DNA of 64,000 nt, taken from Xylanimicrobium pachnodae JCM 13526 = NBRC 107786. Lineage in GTDB: Bacteria; Actinomycetota; Actinomycetes; Actinomycetales; Cellulomonadaceae. The notes under the pieces are model-generated. The model worked only from the letters and a program-made list of their open reading frames with translations, ran no database searches and had not been told where the DNA came from. The position numbers were made by a program, and so were the translations under genes. The stretch spans positions 62,001-126,000 of the forward strand of contig BCWJ01000008.1 in assembly GCA_001592145.1 (NCBI GenBank), written 5' to 3'. Below are positions 54,471 through 63,186 of this stretch, in pieces. Numbering within the stretch: position 1 is the stretch's first letter; every line of letters starts with the position of its first letter.

Positions 54471-55253
54471 TCAGTCGCGGCGGAACACCGGGTTGCTCAT
54501 GGTGCCGATGCCCTCGACCTCGACCTCCATGCGGTCGCCGTGCTCCACGAGGCCGACCCCGGCGGGAGTGCCGGTGAGGATCACGTCGCCGGGCAGCAGG
54601 GTCATGGCCTCGGAGATGTAGGAGATGAGGAACGGGATGTCGAACACCAGGTCCGCGGTGCGCCCGTCCTGCTTGAGCTGGCCGTTGACACGGGAGCGGA
54701 CGGCGACGTCCTCCGGGTCCAGGTCGGTGTCGATCCACGGACCGAGCGGCAGCGAGGTGTCGAACCCCTTGGCGCGCGCCCACTGCCCGTCGGTGCGCTG
54801 CGCGTCGCGCGCGGTGACGTCGTTCGCGACCGTGTAGCCGAGCACGTAGCTCAGCGCGCTCTCGGGGGTGACGTCCTTGCACACCTTGGAGATGACGACG
54901 GCGAGCTCGGCCTCGTAGGACACCTCCTGCGACCAGTGCGGCAGGATCACCGGGTCGTCCGGGCCGACGACGGCGGTGTTCGGCTTGAGGAACAGCAGCG
55001 GTGAGGTGGGCACTTCGCCGCCCATCTCGGCGGCGTGGTCGGCGTAGTTCTTGCCGACGCAGACCACCTTCGAGCGGGGGATCACCGGGGCCAGCAGGCG
55101 GACGCCGTCACCCAGCTCGATCCGCTCCCCCGTCGGCATGGCCGGCATGTAGAGCGGGTCGCCGCCCAGCACGGCGAGGAACGTGCGGTCCCCCTCCTGC
55201 TGGACGAGCGCGTAGTGGGGGTCGTTGCCGGTGGTGAATCTCGCGATGCGCAC
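54471..55253 (-). CDS. Fumarylacetoacetate-hydrolase-family protein
   Basis: 260 residues. [61 protein letters not shown] and [10 protein letters not shown] give the complete FAH metal site. It is the usual stand-alone actinobacterial FAH protein found near gltX and is distinct from the fucose-locus enzyme. Acylpyruvase or oxaloacetate decarboxylase are known activities in this group. Confidence 0.9.
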   Translation of the reverse strand: MRIARFTTGNDPHYALVQQEGDRTFLAVLGGDPLYMPAMPTGERIELGDGVRLLAPVIPRSKVVCVGKNYADHAAEMGGEVPTSPLLFLKPNTAVVGPDDPVILPHWSQEVSYEAELAVVISKVCKDVTPESALSYVLGYTVANDVTARDAQRTDGQWARAKGFDTSLPLGPWIDTDLDPEDVAVRSRVNGQLKQDGRTADLVFDIPFLISYISEAMTLLPGDVILTGTPAGVGLVEHGDRMEVEVEGIGTMSNPVFRRD

Positions 55254-55298
55254 GCCACGAGACTACGGGAGTGCCGTCCCGGATCGACAGGATGACCG

Positions 55299-56222
55299 TC
55301 AGACGCGGGCGAGCACCTCACCGTGCAGGATGGCGAACCAGCCGTCGGGGGCCTGCGCCCAGGCGAGCCAGTCCTGGGCGAGCTGTTCGAGGGCGACGTC
55401 GTCGGCGAGCCCGGACTCCTGGGCCTGGACGGCGAAGTTGGAGGCCACGCAGCGTTCGGCCCATACCTGCCCCCACCACTGGCGGTCGGCGGGGGTGGCG
55501 TAGCACCAGGACGACGCCGAGGGCAGCAGGTGCGCGGCGTCGAACCCGGCCTGCTGGACCCAGGAGAACAGGCGGCGGCCGGCGTCGGGTTCGAACCCGT
55601 ATGCGTGGGTGACCTCGTGGTAGAGGGTGTTCCACTCGGCCAGGCCGGCGGACTGCGGGTACCAGGCCATGGCGGCGTAGTCGGCGTCGCGCACGGCGAT
55701 GAGCCCGCCGGGCTTGGCGACGCGCTTCATCTCGCGCAGGGCCGCCACCGGGTCGGAGAGGTGCTGGAGGAGCTGGTGGGCGTAGACGACGTCGAAGCTG
55801 TCGTCGGCGAACGGCAGCTCGTAGGCGTTGGCCTCTTCGAACCGCACGTTGTCGTACCCGGCGGCGTGGTCGCGGGCGGCGTCGAGCACCTGCGGGGCGG
55901 CGTCGACGCCGACGACGGTGCCGCCCTTGAGGATGCGCGCCAGGTCGACGGTGACGGTGCCGGGGCCGCAGCCGACGTCGAGCAGGGTCATGTCGTCGCG
56001 CAGGTGGGGCAGCAGGAACCCGGCCGAGTTCGCGGCGGTGCGCGCGCGGTGGGCGCGCAGCACGGACTCGTGGTGGCCGTGCGTGTAGGACTCGGACTCC
56101 TTGCTGGGCACGGTGTGGTGCGAGCTGGGCGCCTCGATGGCGTCGGTGAGGTCCGCGCCCGCGGGGGGCTCGGTGGTTCCGCCGGCGGGGCGCGCGGCGA
56201 AGGGCTGGTTCTGCTCGCTCAT
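55299..56222 (-). CDS. Methyltransferase-domain protein
   Basis: 307 residues. N-terminal 50 residues Pro/Ala rich. Motif I LLDVGCGPGTVTVDLARIL, VVGVDAAPQVLDAA, FDVVYAHQLLQHLSDPVAAL, REMKRVAKPGGLIAVRD. A UbiE/Coq5-like methyltransferase of unknown substrate. Three genes of the leftward gltX cluster lie close, but a gap of 45 bases separates it from the FAH gene. Confidence 0.87.
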   Translation of the reverse strand: MSEQNQPFAARPAGGTTEPPAGADLTDAIEAPSSHHTVPSKESESYTHGHHESVLRAHRARTAANSAGFLLPHLRDDMTLLDVGCGPGTVTVDLARILKGGTVVGVDAAPQVLDAARDHAAGYDNVRFEEANAYELPFADDSFDVVYAHQLLQHLSDPVAALREMKRVAKPGGLIAVRDADYAAMAWYPQSAGLAEWNTLYHEVTHAYGFEPDAGRRLFSWVQQAGFDAAHLLPSASSWCYATPADRQWWGQVWAERCVASNFAVQAQESGLADDVALEQLAQDWLAWAQAPDGWFAILHGEVLARV

Positions 56223-56438
56223 GGCGCAACGCTAACCAGTCTCGCCGCGCGGGCCACTTCGGTCCCACGGACCGGACGCCTGCTGGCGCCCGGTGCCCGA
56301 TGCCGTGGGGCGTGCACCGGCTGATGGCGTGCCCAGGACTGCCGGCGCCTGGCCCCCACGCCACCGGACCGGCTGCTGTCGCGCCCGCCGCCGCGTTCCG
56401 GGCCGCGCTCGGCGGGCAGGCGTGTCAGGATCCGAGCC

Positions 56439-57632
56439 ATGCCGGCCAGCCCGCCGCCAGGCTCACCCCGATCGGAGTCACCGCGGCCTGCGTCACCCCG
56501 GCCGGGTCACCGCGTTCCGCCGGGTGGCCTGCGCCGCGCCGGCGGCCGGCTCCTGGGCGGCCCGGGCCGTGTCCCGGGGGTCGATGTGGCGCGCGGGATC
56601 GCGGTGCTCGGCATGTTCGCGGCGCACATCGGGGTGATGCCGGCCGAGTGGACGGCCCCGGGTGGCTGGCTGAACGTGGCGCACGGCCGCTCGTCGATCC
56701 TGTTCGCCACGGTGGCCGGCGTCTCGCTGGCGCTCATCTCGGGCCGCGCCGCACCGGTCACGGGGGCGGCGCTGGCGGGTGTGCGGTCACGCCTCGCGGT
56801 GCGCGCCGCCTGCCTGCTGCTGATCGGGGCGCTGCTCGAGGCACTGGGCACCCGCGTGTACGTGATCCTCGGCTTCTACGCCGTCTACTTCGTGCTCGCG
56901 CTCCCGGTGCTGCGGTGGCCGGTGCGCCGCCTGGTCGGCGCCGCGGCGGTCGTCGCCGTCGTCGGGCCGCCGCTGGCGTACTGGGGGCCGGAGGCGCTGG
57001 TTCGCGCCGGGTTCGGCGCGAACGACGTCGTCACGCACTATCTGGTGTCGGGGCACTACCCCGCGGTGGTCTGGATGGCGTACGTGCTGGTCGGGTTGGC
57101 GATCGGACGCAGCACGGCGCTGACGTCCGGGCGGGTGCGGGCCGCGATGGTCGCGGGCGGCCTGGGCGCGGCGGCGGTGTGTGCCGCGGCGTCGTCCCTC
57201 CTGGTCCGGGCCGCCGGCGGAGCGGACTCGGTCCGCACCGCGATCGCGGCGGCGACGGGCGCACGGAGCGGACCCTGGCCGCCGGCGAGCGGGCTCTTCC
57301 TGGCTGGACCGCACGACGACACGTTCTTCGAGGTGGTGGGTTCGGGCGGTGTCGCGGTCGCGGTGATCGGGCTGTGCCTGTGCGTGGGCCGCCTCGGCGC
57401 GCGGGTGCTGGCGCCGCTCGCCGCCGTGGGGTCGATGGCGCTGACCGTGTACACCCTGCAGATCCTCGCGATCTGGCGGTGGGACCTCCTGGCGGCGACC
57501 TCGAACGACCAGCTCGTGATCATGACGCTCGTCTCGCTGGCGGCCGCGACCGTGTGGCGAGCAACCCTGGGACGCGGGCCGCTCGAACGGATCGTGGCCG
57601 CCGTCGCCACCTCAGCGACGGCGCCCCGGTGA
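56439..57632 (+). CDS. Heparan-alpha-glucosaminide N-acetyltransferase-like membrane protein
   Basis: 397 residues. After about 45 low-complexity Pro/Arg/Ser residues comes the family mark VDVARGIAVLGMFAAHIGV, then about nine helices (SSILFATVAGVSLALISGRA; RAACLLLIGALLEALGTRVY; VIGLCLCVGRLGARVLAPLA). Resembles DUF1624/DUF418 acyltransferase-like proteins that move acyl groups across the membrane. Substrate unknown. Divergent from the methyltransferase. Confidence 0.78.
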   Translation: MPASPPPGSPRSESPRPASPRPGHRVPPGGLRRAGGRLLGGPGRVPGVDVARGIAVLGMFAAHIGVMPAEWTAPGGWLNVAHGRSSILFATVAGVSLALISGRAAPVTGAALAGVRSRLAVRAACLLLIGALLEALGTRVYVILGFYAVYFVLALPVLRWPVRRLVGAAAVVAVVGPPLAYWGPEALVRAGFGANDVVTHYLVSGHYPAVVWMAYVLVGLAIGRSTALTSGRVRAAMVAGGLGAAAVCAAASSLLVRAAGGADSVRTAIAAATGARSGPWPPASGLFLAGPHDDTFFEVVGSGGVAVAVIGLCLCVGRLGARVLAPLAAVGSMALTVYTLQILAIWRWDLLAATSNDQLVIMTLVSLAAATVWRATLGRGPLERIVAAVATSATAPR

Positions 57633-57661
57633 CCGGCGTCCGTGCGCGCTAGCCTCGCAGG

Positions 57662-58780
57662 ATGAAGCCGTCCACTGGGGTGCCGCTGCGGGTGGGGATC
57701 GTCGGAGCCGGGATCGCGGGGCTCGCGCTGGCGGGCGCGCTGCGCCGCCGCGGGCACGACGTGACCGTCTTCGAGAAGGCCCCGCGCCTCATGGCGGTCG
57801 GGGCCGGGATCTCGGTGGCGAAGAACGCGGTGCGCGCCCTGGACGAGCTCGGGCTGGTCGAGGACGTGCTGGGCGACGCCGTCCACCACGAGATCGACGT
57901 GACCGCCGTGCTGCTGCGCCCCGACGGCTCGTCAGCCCTGCGCGTCCCGCCCCGGCGCATGGGCGTGGTCCCGATGACGCGCGCGGCCCTGCACGCGGCC
58001 CTGGCCGGCCCGGCGGGCGAGGTCCGGCTCGGCGTGGCGGCGTCCGTGGACGCGTCAGGCGCGCCCGTCGTCACGGCGGGCGGTCAGCGCCACGAGTTCG
58101 ACGTCGTCGTCGCCGCCGACGGCGTCCGGTCGCCGTCCCGCGCCGCCCTGGGGCTGGACCCGGGCCTGCGGTACGCGGGCTGGACCACGTGGCGGGGCGT
58201 GACCACCGAGCCGTTCGACCTGCGCGGGCGCATGAGCGAGACGTGGGGCGGCGGCGCGATGGTGGGGCTGGTGCCGATGGTCGACGGCCGCACCTACTGG
58301 TTCGCGGCACAGCACGCACCCCCGAACGTCACCGTCGAGGACGCGCGCGCGGACGTGCTCGGCCGGTTCGGCACGTGGCACGCACCGATCCGCCACGTGA
58401 TCGAGGCGACGGACCCGCGCGGCGTGATCCGCACCGACGCCTACGACCTGGCGCACCGGCTGCCCACCTACGTGCGCGGGCGCGTGGCGCTGGTCGGGGA
58501 CGCGGCGCACGCCATGACCCCGAACCTCGGGCAGGGCGCCAACCAGGCGATCGTCGACGTGGCAGCGCTGGTTCGTGCTCTCGACCGGGTGGGCGATCGC
58601 GGGCCGGGCGTGGACGCGGCGCTCGCGGCGTACGACGCGCGGCGACGGCGGCCGTCCCAGCGCGTGGCCGCCAACTCGCGCCGGCTGGGGCAGGTGGCGC
58701 TCGCCGAGGGCATCGCGGGGACGGCACGCGAGCGCATGCTGGGCGCGTTCGCGGTGATCACGGGAGGGGTGCGGCGCTGA
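57662..58780 (+). CDS. FAD-dependent monooxygenase (aromatic hydroxylase type)
   Basis: 372 residues. GIVGAGIAGLALAGALRRRG (FAD fold), VVVAADGVRSPSR (DG motif), and VALVGDAAHAMTPNLGQGAN (GD motif), the three marks of para-hydroxybenzoate-hydroxylase-like enzymes. Substrate unknown; salicylate- or kynurenine-type hydroxylation is possible. It ends next to the convergent GNAT gene. Confidence 0.9.
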   Translation: MKPSTGVPLRVGIVGAGIAGLALAGALRRRGHDVTVFEKAPRLMAVGAGISVAKNAVRALDELGLVEDVLGDAVHHEIDVTAVLLRPDGSSALRVPPRRMGVVPMTRAALHAALAGPAGEVRLGVAASVDASGAPVVTAGGQRHEFDVVVAADGVRSPSRAALGLDPGLRYAGWTTWRGVTTEPFDLRGRMSETWGGGAMVGLVPMVDGRTYWFAAQHAPPNVTVEDARADVLGRFGTWHAPIRHVIEATDPRGVIRTDAYDLAHRLPTYVRGRVALVGDAAHAMTPNLGQGANQAIVDVAALVRALDRVGDRGPGVDAALAAYDARRRRPSQRVAANSRRLGQVALAEGIAGTARERMLGAFAVITGGVRR

Positions 58781-59410
58781 TCAGCGCTCGCCGTCGACAC
58801 CGGAGGCGGCCGGCCGGGTCATCGCGGTCGCGGTGACCCCGTCCACGACGACGTCGCCGCTGGGTTCGAAGCCCCAGCGCTCGTAGAGGCGGCGGCTGCC
58901 GTCGGTGGTCGCCTCCAGGAAGGCGGGCAGGTGCTCACCCCGGTCGATGGCGCCCAGGCGGTGCGACAGCAGGGAGGTGCCGACGCCGAGGCCCTGCGCC
59001 CGGGGCGAGACGGCGATCTCGGCCAGGTACCAGTGGGGCACCCGCGGGCGCACCTCGGCAAAGGCGTGCTGCGAGCGCAGCGAGGCCGGCAGCTCGCGCA
59101 GCCCGTACGCGTGCGCCAGGCGCGGCAGGTTGCGCAGCCGCGCCACCCACGGCGTCGTGTCCGTGGGTCCCTCCCACACGCCGACGCCGATCACCTCGCC
59201 GCGGGGCTGGGTCCGTGCGACATCGACGGCGCCGCCGTGCCGCGCCCCGCTGGTCAGCATGGCCAGGTGCAGGTCGGTGAGGCGGGCGAGGCGGGCGCGC
59301 TCGCCGCGGACGTAGGTGCGCACCACCGGATCGTCGAGGAACGCGGCCGTCAGGATGCTGGCGCACACCTCGAGCTCGTCGTCGGCCGCCTGGTCGATGT
59401 GGACGCTCAC
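58781..59410 (-). CDS. GNAT-family N-acetyltransferase
   Basis: 209 residues. Acetyl-CoA loop AVSPRAQGLGVGTSLLSHRL and FLEATTDGSRRLYERWGF are standard. GTG start at 59410. The 227-base gap to the next gene includes a hairpin (GCCCCGCC/GGCGGGGC, 59454-59476) of unclear use. Confidence 0.87.
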   Translation of the reverse strand: MSVHIDQAADDELEVCASILTAAFLDDPVVRTYVRGERARLARLTDLHLAMLTSGARHGGAVDVARTQPRGEVIGVGVWEGPTDTTPWVARLRNLPRLAHAYGLRELPASLRSQHAFAEVRPRVPHWYLAEIAVSPRAQGLGVGTSLLSHRLGAIDRGEHLPAFLEATTDGSRRLYERWGFEPSGDVVVDGVTATAMTRPAASGVDGER

Positions 59411-59637
59411 GTCACTCCCTCAGTCAGGGCCCACCCCGTCAGGATGTGGGCCTGCCCCGCCCCGGTGAGGCGGGGCTCGCCCTGCCATGATGCGGTCGGG
59501 TGCCGCGCGGCGCCCGACGGCGTCCGCCGGGCGCCGTCCGGGTGTCGTGATCCGCACGTCGTCGTGCCGCCGTGCGAACGGCTGCGAACAGGCCCGGCGC
59601 GACGCGGGGACGCGTCGGCGTGCGCCAGACTCGGGGC

Positions 59638-60444
59638 ATGACCGTGCCACCGGCCGACGTCGCCGTCCCTGCGTCCGTGTCCGAGCTCGCCTCCGGGCTC
59701 GGCGGGGGCGGGCACCTGACGCCGGCGTGGCGCAACGAGGCGGGCGGGGTCACGTTCCGGTGGGACGGCCCACCCGGGACGGTCGCCAGGTTCATCAAGT
59801 GGAACCCGGCGTCGACGGGTCTGAGCCTGGCCGGTGAGGCCGCCCGCCTGGTGTGGGCCGCGCGTTACACGCGCGTCCCCGAGGTGATCGAGCACCGGGT
59901 CGACGACGACGGCGCGGAGCTCTTGGTGACGGTCGCCCTGCCGGGACGCAGCGCCGTCGACCCGCGGTGGCTGGCCCGGCCGGACACTGCCGCGAGCGCC
60001 CTGGGGGCGGGGTTGCGGGCGCTGCACGACGCCCTCCCGGTGGACGGCTGCCCGTTCGACTGGGGTGTGCAAGCACGTCTGGCTCGGGTGCGCGACACCG
60101 GATCGGGCGGTGGCCGAGGTGCGGGCGACGACGTCGGCGCGGGTGTCATCGGCGATGCGGAGCGCGCCGTGCTCGCGGTGCCGCCGCCGATCGACCGGCT
60201 GGTGGTGTGTCACGGGGATGCGTGTGCGCCGAACACGCTGCTCGACGACGCCGGGCGACCGGTGGCCCACGTGGACCTGGGTCGCCTGGGGGTCGGGGAC
60301 CGTTGGGCGGACCTCGCGGTGTGCGCGTGGAGCACGCAGTGGAACTACGGGCCGGGCTACGAGCACCTGGTGTACGCGGGATACGGCGTGGAGCCGGACG
60401 ACGCCCGGGTCGCGTACTACCGGCTGCTGTGGGACCGCACCTGA
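59638..60444 (+). CDS. APH(3')-type aminoglycoside phosphotransferase family protein
   Basis: 268 residues. Catalytic HGDACAPNTLLDDAGRP (APH His-Gly-Asp motif), AHVDLGRLGVGDRWADLA (the DLGR.G metal/activation motif of the 3' subclass), and ATP-site KWNPAS. The N-terminus (FRWDGPPGTVARFIKW) fits. Not linked to mobile DNA, so probably an intrinsic kinase; resistance to kanamycin-type drugs is possible but untested. ATG 59638. Confidence 0.82.
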   Translation: MTVPPADVAVPASVSELASGLGGGGHLTPAWRNEAGGVTFRWDGPPGTVARFIKWNPASTGLSLAGEAARLVWAARYTRVPEVIEHRVDDDGAELLVTVALPGRSAVDPRWLARPDTAASALGAGLRALHDALPVDGCPFDWGVQARLARVRDTGSGGGRGAGDDVGAGVIGDAERAVLAVPPPIDRLVVCHGDACAPNTLLDDAGRPVAHVDLGRLGVGDRWADLAVCAWSTQWNYGPGYEHLVYAGYGVEPDDARVAYYRLLWDRT

Positions 60445-60513
60445 GCCTCGGGCGGTCCGAGCCGACGCCGAGGGGGCGGTGGGGCACACCGTTCTGGGCA
60501 ACAATGGGCGGCG

Positions 60514-63186
60514 ATGACCTCCACCGACAGCCCTCGCCCCGCCGGGACGCTCATCCCGTTCCTGCCTCCGCCCACCGGCAAGGCCCCTGACCCGGGCACG
60601 TTGTTCGAGGCGTACGCGCAGTGGGCGGCGCAGGGCGGGCGCCCGCTGTACCCGCACCAGGAGGAGGCGCTGCTGGAGGTCATGACGGGCTCGCACGTGG
60701 TGCTGGCCACGCCCACGGGGTCGGGCAAGTCGCTGGTGGCGATGGGTGCCCAGTTCGCGGCGCTGGCCGCGCACCGGTCGGGGACGGGTGGCCGCACGTT
60801 CTACACGGCGCCCCTCAAGGCGCTGGTCAGCGAGAAGTTCTTCGACCTGGTCGCGGCGTTCGGCTCGAAGAACGTGGGCATGATGACGGGCGACTCGGCG
60901 GTCAACGCGGACGCGCCCATCATCTGCTGCACGGCGGAGATCCTGGCGAACCTGGCCCTGCGACGCGGCGCCGGAGCGCCGGACGACGAGGACGCCGTCG
61001 CCCAGGTGGTCATGGACGAGTTCCACTACTACGGCGACCCGCAGCGCGGCTGGGCGTGGCAGGTGCCGCTCCTGGAGCTGCCGCACACCCAGTTCGTCCT
61101 CATGTCGGCGACGCTGGGCGACACGACCCGGTTGCGCGAGGACCTCGAGAAGCGGTCGGGGCGCCCCGTGGCCGAGGTCGCGGGGGCCGAGCGTCCGGTG
61201 CCCCTGACGTTCAGCTACGTCGTCGAACCGCTCACCGAGGTCATCGAGGAGCTGGTGCACACGCACCGCGCCCCCGTGTACGTGGTGCACTTCACGCAGA
61301 AGGACGCCGTCGAGCGGGCGCAGTCGCTGCTGTCCATGAACGTGGCCTCCAAGGCGCAGAAGGAGGCCATCGCGGCCGAGCTGGGCGCGTTCCGGTTCGG
61401 CACCGGGTTCGGCAAGACGCTCAGCCGCCTGGTGCGCCACGGCGTCGGCGTGCACCACGCCGGGATGCTGCCCAAGTACCGGCGGCTGGTGGAGCGGCTC
61501 ACCCAGAAGGGGCTGCTCCAGGTGATCGCGGGCACGGACACGCTGGGCGTGGGCATCAACGTGCCCATCCGCACCGTGCTCATGACGGGGCTGGTCAAGT
61601 TCGACGGGGAACGCATGCGGCACCTGACCGCGCGCGAGTTCCACCAGATCGCGGGGCGCGCGGGCCGGGCCGGGTTCGACACGCTCGGTGAGGTGCTGGT
61701 CATGGCGCCCGAGCACGTCATCGAGAACCGCAAGGCGCTCGCGAAGGCGGGTGACGACCCGAAGAAGCTCAAGAAGATCGTGCGCAAGAAGGCCCCGGCG
61801 GGTGCCGTCAACTGGACGGACGCCACGTTCGAGCGCCTGCGTGACGCCGACCCGGAACCGCTGACCTCCCAGTTCAGGGTCAGCCACGCGATGGTGCTCA
61901 ACGTCCTGGCCCGTGCGGGTCGCACGGATGCGGCCGCGGAGAGTGCCGACCCCGTCGACGCCATGCGCCACCTGCTCACGGCCAACCACGACGCCGAGGG
62001 TGCCCGCGCCGGCCACGTGCGCCAGGTGTTCCGCATCTACCGCTCGCTGCGCCAGGCGGGCGTCGTCGAGCGCGTGCGTGTCCCGGACCCCACCCGCCCG
62101 CAGGGCTGGCGCCCGTCCGTGCGCCTCACGGTGGACGTGCCGCGCGACTTCGCGCTCAACCAGACGCTCTCCCCGTTCGCGCTGGCCGCGATGGACCTGC
62201 TGGCGATCGACTCCCCCACGCACGCGCTCGACGTCGTCTCCGTCATCGAGGCGACCCTCGACGACCCCCGCCAGATCCTGTTCGGGCAGCAGAACGCGGC
62301 CCGTGGCGAGGCGGTCGCGGCGATGAAGGCCGAGGGCATCGAGTACGAGGAGCGCATGGCCCTCCTGGAGGACGTGACCTGGCCCAAGCCGCTGGCCGAC
62401 CTCCTGGAACCCGCGTTCGCGACGTACAAGCAGACCAACCCGTGGGTGGCGGACGCCGAGCTCGCCCCCAAGTCGGTGGTGCGCGACATGGTGGAGCGCG
62501 CCATGACGTTCCAGGAGCTCGTGAGCCGCTACCAGCTCGAACGCACCGAGGGCGTGGTGCTGCGCTACCTGGCCGACGCATACCGGGCGCTGCGCCAGGT
62601 GGTGCCCGACGAGCATCGCACCGAGGAGGTCGCGGAGATCGTCGAGTGGCTGGGCGAGGTGGTGCGCGGCACCGACTCCTCGCTGCTCGACGAGTGGGAG
62701 CGGCTGGCCAACCCCACCGACGACGACGCCGCGCTCTCGCCCCGCGACGAGGAGGACGAGCCCCCGGTGCGTCCCGTCACCGGGAACCCGCGGGCGCTGC
62801 GCCGCCTGGTGCGCAACGCGATGTTCCGCCTGGTCGAGCTCGCGGCCCGGGAGAGCTACGCCGCCCTGGGCGCCGCGTCGGGCACGACCGCGTGGGACGC
62901 CGACGCGTGGGAGGACGCCCTGGACGACCTGTTCGTGGAGCAGGGTGACGACGCGATCGGCGTCGGCGCACCGGCGCGCGCGTCCGCCCTGGTGACCATT
63001 CTGGAACCGGGCGCGGTCACCCCCCACGGAGAGAAGGTCGCGGCGGACACGTGGTGGGTACGCCAGGTGCTCGACGACCTGGACGGCAACCACGACTGGG
63101 CGATCACCGCGCGCGTGGACCTGCCCGCGAGCGACGAGGCGGGTGCCGTCGTGCTCGCCGTGCTCGCCGTCGGCCCGATCGCGTGA
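60514..63186 (+). CDS. DEAD/DEAH-box helicase with DUF3516
   Basis: 890 residues. Helicase core in the first half: ATPTGSGKSLVAMGAQ (motif I), VVMDEFHYYGD (motif II, DEFH), MSATLGDT (III), GTDTLGVGINVPIRTVL and HQIAGRAGRAGFD (V, VI). The second half is the DUF3516 region specific to actinobacteria and relatives (FALNQTLSPFALAAMDLLA; ILFGQQNAARGEAVAAMKAE). Related to Ski2-like RNA helicases. GTGA overlap with the next gene. Confidence 0.95.
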   Translation: MTSTDSPRPAGTLIPFLPPPTGKAPDPGTLFEAYAQWAAQGGRPLYPHQEEALLEVMTGSHVVLATPTGSGKSLVAMGAQFAALAAHRSGTGGRTFYTAPLKALVSEKFFDLVAAFGSKNVGMMTGDSAVNADAPIICCTAEILANLALRRGAGAPDDEDAVAQVVMDEFHYYGDPQRGWAWQVPLLELPHTQFVLMSATLGDTTRLREDLEKRSGRPVAEVAGAERPVPLTFSYVVEPLTEVIEELVHTHRAPVYVVHFTQKDAVERAQSLLSMNVASKAQKEAIAAELGAFRFGTGFGKTLSRLVRHGVGVHHAGMLPKYRRLVERLTQKGLLQVIAGTDTLGVGINVPIRTVLMTGLVKFDGERMRHLTAREFHQIAGRAGRAGFDTLGEVLVMAPEHVIENRKALAKAGDDPKKLKKIVRKKAPAGAVNWTDATFERLRDADPEPLTSQFRVSHAMVLNVLARAGRTDAAAESADPVDAMRHLLTANHDAEGARAGHVRQVFRIYRSLRQAGVVERVRVPDPTRPQGWRPSVRLTVDVPRDFALNQTLSPFALAAMDLLAIDSPTHALDVVSVIEATLDDPRQILFGQQNAARGEAVAAMKAEGIEYEERMALLEDVTWPKPLADLLEPAFATYKQTNPWVADAELAPKSVVRDMVERAMTFQELVSRYQLERTEGVVLRYLADAYRALRQVVPDEHRTEEVAEIVEWLGEVVRGTDSSLLDEWERLANPTDDDAALSPRDEEDEPPVRPVTGNPRALRRLVRNAMFRLVELAARESYAALGAASGTTAWDADAWEDALDDLFVEQGDDAIGVGAPARASALVTILEPGAVTPHGEKVAADTWWVRQVLDDLDGNHDWAITARVDLPASDEAGAVVLAVLAVGPIA

